A DNA stretch of 64,000 nt from Streptomyces diastatochromogenes (GTDB lineage Bacteria > Actinomycetota > Actinomycetes > Streptomycetales > Streptomycetaceae), in assembly GCF_002242805.1 (NCBI RefSeq), contig NZ_MCGQ01000031.1:1-64000 (forward strand). The letters run 5' to 3'. The position numbers were made by a program, and so were the translations under genes. Under the pieces are notes generated by a model, which saw only the letters and a program-made list of their open reading frames with translations, was not told the DNA's origin and made no database searches. Below are positions 42,333 to 50,565 of the stretch, in pieces. Positions within the stretch are counted from its first letter, which is position 1, and each line of letters opens with the position of its first letter.

Positions 42333-44258
42333 TCACCGGATGGTGATCGTGATCGTCGACCCCTTGGGCGCCTTCTTGCCGCCCTCCACCGACTGCTTCG
42401 TCACGGTGTCGCCGAACAGCCCGAGCAGCCCGCGGTCCTTGTCCACCTGGAAGCCGTAGGCCTCCAGTCGCTTCGTCGCGTCGTCCACGCTGGAGCCCAC
42501 CACGTCCGGGACCTCGATCATCTCCGGGCCCTTGGACAGCGTCAGCGTCACCGTGTCGCCCTCGGCGGCCTGGCTGCCGTCACCCGGGCTCTGCGCGGCG
42601 ACCTTGCCCTTGTCGTACTCGGAGTTGATCTGCGCGGCGGCGATCTTCACCTTCAGCCCGGCGTCCGTCAGTTCCTGGCGGGCCACGTCCAGGTCCTTGT
42701 CGGTGACGTCCGGTACGTCGATCCGGCTGCCCTTGCTGACGGTCAGCGCGATCGCCGAACCGGCATGCCGCTTGGTGCCCGCCTGCGGTGTCGTGGCGAT
42801 CACGGACCCCAGGGTGACGTCGTCGCTGAACTCCCGGGTGACCATGCCCGGCTCGAGACCGTCCGCCTTCAGCCGGGCCTGCGCCTTGGCGAGCGGCTGT
42901 CCCTCCAGATCCGGCACGTTCACCGTCTCCGGGCCGAGCGAGATGGTCAGCGTCACCGAGTCGTTGTCCCGGATGCGGGCGCCGGGCGCCGGGTCGGTGC
43001 TGATGACCGTGCCGCGCTTGACGGTGTCGTCGTAGGCCCGCTTGACCTGCCCGACGCCGAGCCCGGCCGTCTCGAGCCGCTCCCTCGCCTGCGCCTCCGT
43101 CTTCGACAGCAGCGGCGGGACCTTCGTGAACTGGCCGGAGTTGATGTACCAGACCCCGGCGCCCACGCCGAACACGACCAGCACGGCGGCGACGACCGTC
43201 AGCACCAGGCGCCTCGACCGACGGGGCGGCACGGGCGGTGCCTGCAGCCGACTGGTGTGCTGGACGCCCGCGGCGGGGTCCTCGTCGTCGTTGACGGGCA
43301 GCGGCCGGGGCACGGTCAGCGAGCGCGGGATCACGCTCGTACGGTCCGCGGAGATGTCGCGGTGCTCGTGATCCGCGGACAGCGCCTGCGGCGGCAGCGC
43401 GTCCAGCTGCTCGGCGCTGAGACCGGCCCGCGCCCGCAGCACCTGGCCGAGCAGCGCCGCCGCGTCCTGCGGCCGGATGTCCGGGGTGCGCGCGGTGGCG
43501 GAGGCGACCAGCTCGTCCACCTCGTACGGCAGCCCCGGCACCAGCGCCGAGGGCGGGGGCACGTCCTCGTGGATGTGCTTGTAAAGGACCTGCGCGGGGG
43601 AGTCCCCGGAGTGCGGCTTGCCGCCGGTCAGCATCTCGTAGAGGACGACACCGCACGCGTACACGTCGACCCGGGGGTCGGCGGTGCCCTGTTCTATCTG
43701 CTCGGGCGCGAGGTACGACACGGTCCCGAGCACGGCACCCGTCGTGCTGGTCACGGTGTCCACGGACCGTACGAGCCCGAAGTCGGCGACCTTGACCCGG
43801 CCGTCGTCCCCTATCAGCACGTTCTCGGGCTTCATGTCCCGGTGCACGAACCCGGCCCGGTGGGCGGCGCCGAGCGCGGCCAGCACCGGCTCCAGGATGT
43901 CCAGCGCGGCCCGCGGCTGCAGCGCGCCCCGCTCGCGCAGCACGTCCCGCAGGGTGCACCCGGCGATGTACTCCATCGCCAGGTACACGTACGACCCGTC
44001 GGTCCCCTGGTCGAAGACCTGCACCACGTTGGGGTGGGCGAGCCGGGCGACCGACTTGGCCTCCCGGATGAACCGCTCCACGAACGACCCGTCGGCCGCC
44101 AGGGTCGGGTGCATCACCTTGAGCGCGAGCACACGGTCGAGGCGGGTGTCCAGGGCCCGGTAGACCGTGGCCATCCCACCGACCGCGATCCGCGCATCGA
44201 CGCGATACCGTCCGTCGAGCACCTGCCCGACGAGGGGGTCCTGAAGGGTCGTATCCAC
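42333..44258 (-). CDS. pkaF: PASTA-domain Ser/Thr protein kinase
   Basis: 641 residues. The kinase domain is at about 17-275, with GGMATVYRA glycine loop, catalytic Lys47, HRDMKPEN (139-146) and DFG (159-161). A cytoplasmic linker follows, one membrane helix (about 347-367) and four PASTA repeats outside the cell (each starting V-P-x-L/V near 378, 442, 508 and 576). PASTA domains bind muropeptides or lipid II, so this should be a wall-stress sensor like PknB/StkP. The name PkaF is from the S. coelicolor gene at this place (SCO2110), from memory. It is also in the PknL position relative to the DAHP synthase and Rv2175c-like genes. Confidence 0.94.
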   Translation of the reverse strand: MDTTLQDPLVGQVLDGRYRVDARIAVGGMATVYRALDTRLDRVLALKVMHPTLAADGSFVERFIREAKSVARLAHPNVVQVFDQGTDGSYVYLAMEYIAGCTLRDVLRERGALQPRAALDILEPVLAALGAAHRAGFVHRDMKPENVLIGDDGRVKVADFGLVRSVDTVTSTTGAVLGTVSYLAPEQIEQGTADPRVDVYACGVVLYEMLTGGKPHSGDSPAQVLYKHIHEDVPPPSALVPGLPYEVDELVASATARTPDIRPQDAAALLGQVLRARAGLSAEQLDALPPQALSADHEHRDISADRTSVIPRSLTVPRPLPVNDDEDPAAGVQHTSRLQAPPVPPRRSRRLVLTVVAAVLVVFGVGAGVWYINSGQFTKVPPLLSKTEAQARERLETAGLGVGQVKRAYDDTVKRGTVISTDPAPGARIRDNDSVTLTISLGPETVNVPDLEGQPLAKAQARLKADGLEPGMVTREFSDDVTLGSVIATTPQAGTKRHAGSAIALTVSKGSRIDVPDVTDKDLDVARQELTDAGLKVKIAAAQINSEYDKGKVAAQSPGDGSQAAEGDTVTLTLSKGPEMIEVPDVVGSSVDDATKRLEAYGFQVDKDRGLLGLFGDTVTKQSVEGGKKAPKGSTITITIR

Positions 44259-44351
44259 GCAGGCGAGTGTACGAGGGGTGACCGACAGTCCCGCCCGCTC
44301 GGCCGTTCCGGGGACGGACTGCAGCAGAGCTGTGACCCTGGTGGCACGCCG

Positions 44352-45146
44352 CTAGAAGGCAGGGCGTTCCGGATCCAGGTGCGCGCGGCCCTCCGCCGGG
44401 GAGGAGGCCTCGGCGAAGTGCCTGCGCGGGATCCGCCCGGCCAGCCGGGCCAGCCGTCCCGCCTCCACCGCGTGCTTCATGGCGGCGGCCATCGTCTCGG
44501 GCTCCTGGGCCCGCGTGACGGCCGAGGCGAGCATCACGCCCGCGCAGCCCAGCTCCATCGCCAGGGCCACGTCCGACGCCGTGCCGGCCCCCGCGTCCAG
44601 GATCACCGGCACGCGCGCGTGCTCCACGATCAGCTGGAAGTTGTGCGGGTTGCGGATCCCGAGCCCGGAGCCGATCGGCGAGCCCAGCGGCATCACCGCC
44701 GCACAGCCCACGTCCTCCAGCTTCCGCGCGAGCACGGGGTCGTCGTTGGTGTACGGCAGCACCGTGAAGCCGTCGTCGACCAGCGTCTCCGCCGCGTCCA
44801 GCAGCTCCACCGGGTCCGGCAGCAGCGTCCGCTCGTCGGCGATGACCTCCAGCTTGATCAAGTCGGTGCCCAGCGCCTCCCGGGCCAGCCGGGCGGTCAG
44901 CACGGCCTCTCCGGCGGTGAAACAGCCCGCCGTGTTCGGCAGCACCCGGATGCCCAGCTTCTCCAGCACCGACAGCACCGAGCCGTGCACCGCGGGATCG
45001 ACCCGCCGCATGGCCACCGTGGTCAGCTCCGTACCGGAGGCGACCAGCGCCCGCTCCAGCACCTCCAGGCTCGGCGCGCCACCCGTACCCATGATCAGCC
45101 GGGAGCCGAGGGGCACACCACCGAGGACGAAGGGATCGTCGGCCAT
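44352..45146 (-). CDS. thiG: thiazole synthase
   Basis: 264 residues, TIM barrel. Joins DXP, dehydroglycine and the sulfur from ThiS thiocarboxylate to make the thiamine thiazole. The Schiff-base Lys is in LIKLEVIAD, with GTGGAPSLEVLERAL early and VILDAGAGTASDVALAMELG late as phosphate-binding loops. Last of the thiO-thiS-thiG operon, three bases after thiS. Under the TPP riboswitch upstream of thiO. Confidence 0.97.
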   Translation of the reverse strand: MADDPFVLGGVPLGSRLIMGTGGAPSLEVLERALVASGTELTTVAMRRVDPAVHGSVLSVLEKLGIRVLPNTAGCFTAGEAVLTARLAREALGTDLIKLEVIADERTLLPDPVELLDAAETLVDDGFTVLPYTNDDPVLARKLEDVGCAAVMPLGSPIGSGLGIRNPHNFQLIVEHARVPVILDAGAGTASDVALAMELGCAGVMLASAVTRAQEPETMAAAMKHAVEAGRLARLAGRIPRRHFAEASSPAEGRAHLDPERPAF

Positions 45147-45149
45147 GGG

Positions 45150-45350
45150 TCAGCCTCCTTGCACGGCGGTGAGGACTTCGACACGGTCACCCTCGGCGAG
45201 GGCCGTGGTCGCCCACTGCGCGCGCGGGACGACGGTCTCGTTGAGGGCGGCGGCCACCCCGGAGGGCGCCACGGTCAGGGTCTGCACGAGGGCGTCCAGC
45301 GCGGTGCCCGGGGCGACCTGGCGGCGCTCCCCGTTGACGGAGATGTTCAT
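45150..45350 (-). CDS. thiS: sulfur carrier protein ThiS
   Basis: 66 residues, ubiquitin-like. Ends in the required Gly-Gly (VLTAVQGG) that becomes the thiocarboxylate. The start ATG overlaps the thiO stop (ATGA), so translation is coupled. It feeds sulfur to ThiG, the next gene. Confidence 0.96.
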   Translation of the reverse strand: MNISVNGERRQVAPGTALDALVQTLTVAPSGVAAALNETVVPRAQWATTALAEGDRVEVLTAVQGG

Positions 45351-46507
45351 GCGGGCTGCTCCATGAGTACGGCGCCGAAGCGCTTCGGCGTGAACGGGCG
45401 GGCCTCGTCGGGCAGCTCACCGCTGACCAGCAGCTCCGCCATGACGTCCCCGGTGACCGGCGTGAGCAGCACTCCGTTGCGGTAGTGCCCGGTGGCCAGC
45501 AGCAGCCCGTCGAGCCCGGACGGGCCGAGCAGCGGCGCGTTGTCCGGGGAGCCGGGGCGCAGTCCCGCCCGGGTCTCGGTGAGGGGCAGCTCGGTGATCC
45601 CCGGCACCAGCTCATGCGCGTCGCGCAGCAGCTCGTACACGCCCCCGGCCGTGACCGTCGTGTCCCAGCCCAGCTCCTCACTGGTGGCGCCGACGACCAG
45701 CTCGCCGTTCTCCCGGGGCACCAGGTAGACCTGGCTGCCGCGCACCACCGCCCGCACGGTACGGCTCAGGAAGGGCGCGTACCGGCGCGGCACGGTCAGC
45801 CGCAGCACCTGGCCCTTCACCGGCCGCACGGGGGGCAGTACGTCCTCCGGGACGCCCGTGAGGCGCCCGCTGAGGCTGCCGCCCGCGAGGACGGTCCGCT
45901 CCGCGCGCAGCGCCGTGCCGTCCGCCGTGGTGACCCCGGCGGCCCGGTCCCGGACGACGTCGAGCCGCTCGGCCCAGGACCGGTGGAACACCACCCCGGC
46001 CCGCTCGCAGGCGGCCACCAGGGCCGAGGCCAGCCGCCTCGGGTCGATCTGGTGGTCGCCGTCGACCCGCAGCCCGCCGCGCACACCGGGCGCGAGCATC
46101 GGCTCCAGACGCCGGCACTCCCGCCCGGACAGCCACTCCGACTCCAGGCCCGAACGCTGTTGGAGCGCGTGCAGTTCGCGCAGGTGGGCGCGGTCGTCGG
46201 CGTCGAGTGCGACGGCGAGCGTGCCGCAGCGGCGGTAGCCGAGGTCGTGGCCGGTCAGCTCGGTCAGCTCGGCCGCGAAGTCCGGGTAGCGGCGGGCGGA
46301 CTCCAGGTTCAGGGCGAGCAGTGTCTCCTCGCCGTAGTGCAGTTCGGTGACCGCGGCCAGCATCCCCGCCGCGACCCGCGCGGCCCCGCCGCCGGGCTCG
46401 GGGTCCACCACGGCCGTGGCGAGCCCGCGCTGCGCGGCCCGCCAGGCCGTGACCAGGCCGATGATCCCGCCCCCGATGACGAGGACGTCGGACGTACGTG
46501 ACGACAT
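45347..46507 (-). CDS. thiO: glycine oxidase
   Basis: 386 residues, DAO-family flavoenzyme. FAD loop VIGGGIIGLVTAWRAAQRG at the N terminus, GHYRNGVLLTPVTGD near the C terminus. It oxidises glycine to the imine used by ThiG in aerobic thiamine synthesis. The ATG at MSSRTSDVL is chosen; upstream frame belongs to the riboswitch. First gene of thiO-thiS-thiG. Confidence 0.95.
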   Translation of the reverse strand: MSSRTSDVLVIGGGIIGLVTAWRAAQRGLATAVVDPEPGGGAARVAAGMLAAVTELHYGEETLLALNLESARRYPDFAAELTELTGHDLGYRRCGTLAVALDADDRAHLRELHALQQRSGLESEWLSGRECRRLEPMLAPGVRGGLRVDGDHQIDPRRLASALVAACERAGVVFHRSWAERLDVVRDRAAGVTTADGTALRAERTVLAGGSLSGRLTGVPEDVLPPVRPVKGQVLRLTVPRRYAPFLSRTVRAVVRGSQVYLVPRENGELVVGATSEELGWDTTVTAGGVYELLRDAHELVPGITELPLTETRAGLRPGSPDNAPLLGPSGLDGLLLATGHYRNGVLLTPVTGDVMAELLVSGELPDEARPFTPKRFGAVLMEQPA

Positions 46508-46517
46508 GGGCGTCCAG

Positions 46518-46612
46518 CCCCTCCCTTCGCCGGCATGACCCGGATCAGGTTCGTACGGTCGGAGGCCGCCAGCCTCCCTCTCAGCCCGGTGCGTCCGGGC
46601 TCCCGCGAGTGC
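46518..46612 (-). promoter_or_regulatory. TPP riboswitch (THI element)
   Basis: Read on the minus strand, the leader has GGAGCCCGGACGCACCGGG then CTGAGAGGG, and later GAACCTGATCCGGGTCATGCCGGCG followed by AAGGGA: the two conserved halves (CUGAGA and ACCUGAUCYGG..AUGCCRGCG) of the thiamine pyrophosphate aptamer. It ends 10 bases before thiO, so it most likely blocks the ribosome site when TPP is bound. Confidence 0.95.
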
Positions 46613-46669
46613 TTGTACGGTGGCCACCCTAGCCCGCGGCACTCGTCACCCGTAAGGGAGCCCCGATCC

Positions 46670-47020
46670 ATGGCCCGCTCGCTCGACGGACTCGTCCTCG
46701 CTCCGGTGGCGGACCAAGCCCCAGGTCAGGTGGGTACGCGCACCCGGTTCACGTACCACGAGCAGGACGGCGAGATCTGGGCCGAGTACGCGGGCGGCGA
46801 CGTCGTACGCGGCCATCTGGTCGGCACCCGGGCCGGGGACCTGCTGGACTTCCGGTACGTGCAGCTCAAGCGGGACGGGACCACCTCCTCGGGGCACTGC
46901 GTCTCGACCGTCGTGGAGCTGCCGGACGGGCGGGTGCGGCTGGAGGAGACCTGGGAGTGGGAGTCCCAGCCGGGCGCCGGGACCAGCGTTGTGGAGCAGG
47001 TCACCGAGCACGCCCGCTGA
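46670..47020 (+). CDS. conserved hypothetical protein, beta-rich
   Basis: 116 residues, no signal peptide or membrane helix. Rich in short strands with aromatic and Gly residues (FTYHEQDGEIWAEYAGGDVVRGHLVGTRAGD), like small beta-barrel proteins that are sometimes annotated as N-acetylglutamate synthase homologues without evidence. Divergent from the thiO riboswitch. Start at the ATG following AAGGGAG. Function unknown. Confidence 0.7.
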   Translation: MARSLDGLVLAPVADQAPGQVGTRTRFTYHEQDGEIWAEYAGGDVVRGHLVGTRAGDLLDFRYVQLKRDGTTSSGHCVSTVVELPDGRVRLEETWEWESQPGAGTSVVEQVTEHAR

Positions 47021-47052
47021 CTGACGGATTGTCAGTTGTCTATGGTGATCGG

Positions 47053-48285
47053 GTGAGCGAGCAGACACCGCAGCAGGGCACGTCACAAGGGCGGCGCGTG
47101 GTCGTCGCGGGCGCCGGCATGGCCGGAGTGCAGACCGCGGTCGCCCTGCGTGAACAGGGCTTCACGGGGACCGTCACGCTGATCGGCGCCGAGCCCCACC
47201 AGCCGTACGACCGGCCACCGCTGTCCAAGGCCGTGCTGCTCGGCAAGGCCGAGGGCTCCGCCTTCGACATCGATTTCGAGTCGCTCGGCGTCGACCTGCG
47301 CCTCGGCTGCGAGGTGCTCGGCGTGCGCCCGGGCGACCACGAACTGGACACCGAGGCCGGGCCCGTCCCGTACGACGTGCTGGTCCTCGCCACCGGCGCC
47401 GAACCGATCACGCTCCCGGGCACCGAGGGCGTGCCCGGCGTGCACCTGCTGCGCACCCTGGACGACGCCGAACGGCTGCGACCGGTGCTCGCCCGGCAGC
47501 ACGCCATCGTGGTCGTCGGTGCCGGCTGGATCGGCGCCGAGTTCGCCACGGCGGCCCGGGAGGCGGGCTGCGCGGTGACCGTCGTCGAGGCCGCCGACCG
47601 GCCGCTGGCGGGCGCGCTCCCGCCCGAGGTGGCCGCCCCGATGACCGCCTGGTACGCCGACAGCGGCGCCGAGCTGCGCACGCACGCGCGCGTGGAGCGC
47701 GTCGAGCCCGGCGCGGTGGTGCTCGCCGACGGCACGCGGCTGCCCGCGGACGCCGTCGTCGTCGGCATCGGCGCGCGCCCCGCCACCGCCTGGCTGGCCG
47801 GCTCCGGCATCGAGCTGGGCACGCACGGCGAGGTCGTGGCCGACGCCCGGCTGCGCACCTCCGCCCCGGACGTCTACGCGGTCGGCGACTGCGCCTCCTT
47901 CCCCTCGGCCCGGTACGGCGCCCGGCTGCTGGTCCACCACTGGGACAACGCCCTGCAGGGCCCGCGCACGGTCGCCGCGAACATCCTGGGCGAGATCCCC
48001 GTGGCCTACGACCCGGTCCCGTACTTCTGGTCCGAGCAGTTCGGCCGCTTCGTCCAGTACGCCGGCCACCACCCCGCGGCCGACCGGATGGTGTGGCGCG
48101 GCGACCCGGCGAGCCCGGCCTGGACCGTCTGCTGGCTGCGCGAGGACCGCCTGGTGGCCCTGCTCGCCGTGGGCAGGCCGCGCGATCTGGCCCAGGGCCG
48201 ACGGCTGATCGAGGCCGGCCGCCGCATGGACCCCGAGGCCCTGACGGACCCGGCCCGGCCGCTCAAGGACAGCACCGCCGACTAG
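47053..48285 (+). CDS. NAD(P)H-dependent ferredoxin/rubredoxin reductase
   Basis: 410 residues, two-dinucleotide-binding-domain flavoprotein of the ThcD/BphA4 group. FAD loop VVVAGAGMAGVQTAVAL, NAD loop IVVVGAGWIGAEFATAAREAG and the FAD closing motif DVYAVGDCAS are in order, with the reductase C-terminal domain at about 320-405. It would pass electrons to a ferredoxin, typically for P450 or dioxygenase systems; none is adjacent. GTG start, weak ribosome site, 32 bases after the small hypothetical gene. Confidence 0.92.
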   Translation: MSEQTPQQGTSQGRRVVVAGAGMAGVQTAVALREQGFTGTVTLIGAEPHQPYDRPPLSKAVLLGKAEGSAFDIDFESLGVDLRLGCEVLGVRPGDHELDTEAGPVPYDVLVLATGAEPITLPGTEGVPGVHLLRTLDDAERLRPVLARQHAIVVVGAGWIGAEFATAAREAGCAVTVVEAADRPLAGALPPEVAAPMTAWYADSGAELRTHARVERVEPGAVVLADGTRLPADAVVVGIGARPATAWLAGSGIELGTHGEVVADARLRTSAPDVYAVGDCASFPSARYGARLLVHHWDNALQGPRTVAANILGEIPVAYDPVPYFWSEQFGRFVQYAGHHPAADRMVWRGDPASPAWTVCWLREDRLVALLAVGRPRDLAQGRRLIEAGRRMDPEALTDPARPLKDSTAD

Positions 48286-48350
48286 GCACGCCGTCCCCGG
48301 CCGGACCGGCCTGGCTTCCGACTGTCAGTGGGGGATGGCAGGCTTGTCCT

Positions 48351-48716
48351 GTGACCGAGATTGACGCAAAGATCGATGCTCTCGTCCCTGCCTGGCTCAC
48401 CCTCCCCGACATCGCCGAGATGCTCGACGTAGAGGTGACGCGCGTGCGGCAGCTGGTCAAGGAGGGCCAGCTCATCGCCGTACGCCGAGGTGAGAACCGG
48501 GCGCTGCACGTCCCCGCCGCCTTCATCGACGGGGACAAGGTTGTCAAGGGCCTGTCCGGGACCCTGACGCTCCTGAGGGACGACGGCTTCACGGACGAAG
48601 AGATGATCGAGTGGCTCTTCACCCCCGACCCGACCCTGCCCGGCACCCCCGCGCAGGCCCTGAGCGAGAATCGCGGCACGGAGGTGAAGCGCCGCGCCCA
48701 GGCGCTCGCCGTCTGA
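48351..48716 (+). CDS. Rv2175c-like DNA-binding protein
   Basis: 121 residues. Winged-helix/MerR-like N-terminal part (LVPAWLTLPDIAEMLDVEVTRVRQLVKEGQLIAV) and a C-terminal helical part with DDGFTDEEMIEWLFTPD. This matches the Rv2175c family; in mycobacteria Rv2175c is phosphorylated by the neighbouring kinase PknL, which stops DNA binding. Here a PASTA kinase lies 4 kb away in the conserved order. GTG start. The DNA site and target genes are not known. Confidence 0.87.
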   Translation: MTEIDAKIDALVPAWLTLPDIAEMLDVEVTRVRQLVKEGQLIAVRRGENRALHVPAAFIDGDKVVKGLSGTLTLLRDDGFTDEEMIEWLFTPDPTLPGTPAQALSENRGTEVKRRAQALAV

Positions 48717-48731
48717 ACCGACCCGCACCAC

Positions 48732-48765
48732 GGGTGGCGTACGGGCCCCGGCCCGTACGCCACCC
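48732..48765 (+). terminator. hairpin after the Rv2175c-like gene
   Basis: GGGTGGCGTACGGGC (48732-48746) pairs perfectly with GCCCGTACGCCACCC (48751-48765) around four bases. No T-tract on the plus side. Confidence 0.65.
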
Positions 48766-48806
48766 ACTCGCCCACCCATGAACACCGACAACGGGGGGAC
48801 CCACGC

Positions 48807-49454
48807 ATGTCCGACACCGCCCGCAGCAGGTTCGCCGACGCCCGCCTCTACCTCTGCACGGACGCCCGCCGGCGGCAGGGCGACCTCGCCGAGTTCCTGG
48901 ACGCGGTCCTGGCCGGCGGCGTCGACATCGTGCAGCTGCGCGACAAGGGCATGGAGGCCGCCGAGGAGCTGGAGCACCTGGCGGTCTTCGCCGACGCCTG
49001 CGCCCGGCACGGCAAGCTGCTGGCGGTCAACGACCGGGCCGACGTCGCCCACGCCGCCTCCGCCGACGTGCTCCACCTCGGCCAGGGCGACCTCCCGGTC
49101 CGCGCGGCCCGCGCGATCCTCGGCGACGACGTCCTGATCGGCCGCTCCACGCACGCCGAGTCCGAGGCGGCGGCGGCCGCCGTCCAGGAGGGCGTGGACT
49201 ACTTCTGCACCGGCCCCTGCTGGCCCACCCCCACCAAGCCCGGCCGGCACGCCCCGGGCCTCGACCTGGTCCGGTACACCGCCGCCCTGGGCACCAACCG
49301 GCCCTGGTTCGCGATCGGCGGCATCGACCTCGGCAACCTGGACGAGGTGCTGGACGCGGGTGCCCGCCGGGTGGTCGTGGTCCGCGCGATCACCGAGGCC
49401 GACGACCCCGGAGCCGCCGCGGCGGAGTTCGCGAAGCGGCTGCGGCAGGCCTAG
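48807..49454 (+). CDS. thiE: thiamine-phosphate synthase
   Basis: 215 residues, TIM barrel. Joins the thiazole and pyrimidine moieties into thiamine phosphate. QLRDKGMEA, AVNDRADVA, LGQGDLPV, GRSTHAESEA and the pyrophosphate loop TGPCWPTPTKPGR are all visible; the last has Cys-Trp where many have V-x-x-T. It is 2.2 kb from thiO-thiS-thiG but on the other strand and with no riboswitch of its own that I can see. Confidence 0.95.
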   Translation: MSDTARSRFADARLYLCTDARRRQGDLAEFLDAVLAGGVDIVQLRDKGMEAAEELEHLAVFADACARHGKLLAVNDRADVAHAASADVLHLGQGDLPVRAARAILGDDVLIGRSTHAESEAAAAAVQEGVDYFCTGPCWPTPTKPGRHAPGLDLVRYTAALGTNRPWFAIGGIDLGNLDEVLDAGARRVVVVRAITEADDPGAAAAEFAKRLRQA

Positions 49455-49474
49455 GGCGGGCGTAGAGCGGGTTC

Positions 49475-49525
49475 TGTCCGGTGTCTGTCCAGGTTTTTGT
49501 CCAAGGGGTGGACAGGAAGCGGACA
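49475..49525. promoter_or_regulatory. cluster of TGTCC/GGACA repeats upstream of metF
   Basis: TGTCC occurs at 49475, 49486 and 49498 and its complement GGACA at 49510 and 49521, five copies in 51 bases with spacings of 11-12. The central pair makes the inverted repeat TGTCCA-AGGGG-TGGACA (49498-49514). It lies 60-110 bases before metF and is a good candidate operator. Confidence 0.55.
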
Positions 49526-49585
49526 ATTCGGGCAAATTTCCAGTGCCCGGTTGGGGGACCGCCCACCCCTGGCTAACCTGCCGGT

Positions 49586-50509
49586 ATGGCCCTCGGAACC
49601 GCATCCACCAGGACTGATCGCGCACGCACCGTGCGCGACATGCTCGCCGCCGGCAAGACGACGTACTCGTTCGAGTTCTCCGCGCCGAAGACCCCCCAGG
49701 GCGAGCGGAACCTGTGGAACGCGCTCAGGAGGGTCGAGGCCGTCGCGCCCGACTTCGTCTCCGTCACCTACGGCGCCGGCGGTTCCACGCGCGTGAACAC
49801 GGTCAAGGAGACCCAGCAGATCGTCGTGGACACGACGCTCACCCCGGTCGCCCACCTCACCGCGGTCGATCACTCCATCGCCGAGCTGCGCAACATCATC
49901 GGCCAGTACGCGGACGCCGGCATCCGCAACATGCTCGCCGTGCGCGGCGACCCGCCCGGCGACCCGATGGGCGACTGGGTCGCGCACCCGAGCGGCCTGA
50001 CCTACGCGGCCGAGCTCGTCCGGCTCATCAAGGAGTCGGGCGACTTCTGCGTGGGCGTCGCCGCCTTCCCGGAGATGCACCCGCGGTCCGCGGAGTGGGA
50101 CACCGATGTCGCCCACTTCGTCGACAAGTGCCGTGCGGGCGCCGACTACGCCATCACGCAGATGTTCTTCCAGCCGGAGTCGTACCTGCGGCTGCGCGAC
50201 CGCGTCGAGGCCGCCGGCTGCGACACCCCGGTCATCCCCGAGATCCTGCCGGTCACCAGCGTGAAGATGCTGGAGCGGCTGCCCAAGCTCAGCAACGCGC
50301 ACTTCCCGGACGCCCTGAAAGAGCGGATCCTCACAGCGAAGGGCGATCCGGCGGCGGTACGCTCCATTGGCATCGAGTTCGCCACGGAGTTCTGCGCACG
50401 GCTGCTGGACGAGGGAGTGCCCGGACTGCACTTCATCACCCTGAACAACTCGACGGCGACCCTGGAAATCTACGAGAACCTGGGCCTGCACCACCCCCCG
50501 CAGGCCTAG
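49586..50509 (+). CDS. metF: 5,10-methylenetetrahydrofolate reductase
   Basis: 307 residues, FAD-dependent TIM barrel. Makes 5-methyl-THF for methionine synthesis. YSFEFSAPKTPQGERNLWNAL at the N terminus holds the catalytic Glu; VTYGAGGSTR, LTAVDHS, LAVRGDPPGDP and the QMFFQPESY region bind flavin and folate. Full length and intact. A repeat-rich region precedes it. A homologue (Rv2172c) sits near the kinase/Rv2175c genes in mycobacteria too. Confidence 0.96.
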   Translation: MALGTASTRTDRARTVRDMLAAGKTTYSFEFSAPKTPQGERNLWNALRRVEAVAPDFVSVTYGAGGSTRVNTVKETQQIVVDTTLTPVAHLTAVDHSIAELRNIIGQYADAGIRNMLAVRGDPPGDPMGDWVAHPSGLTYAAELVRLIKESGDFCVGVAAFPEMHPRSAEWDTDVAHFVDKCRAGADYAITQMFFQPESYLRLRDRVEAAGCDTPVIPEILPVTSVKMLERLPKLSNAHFPDALKERILTAKGDPAAVRSIGIEFATEFCARLLDEGVPGLHFITLNNSTATLEIYENLGLHHPPQA

Positions 50510-50565
50510 ACCGGCCGCACCGCGATACGACACACTGCGTAGCGGTCACTGGGAGAGGGGCGTAC

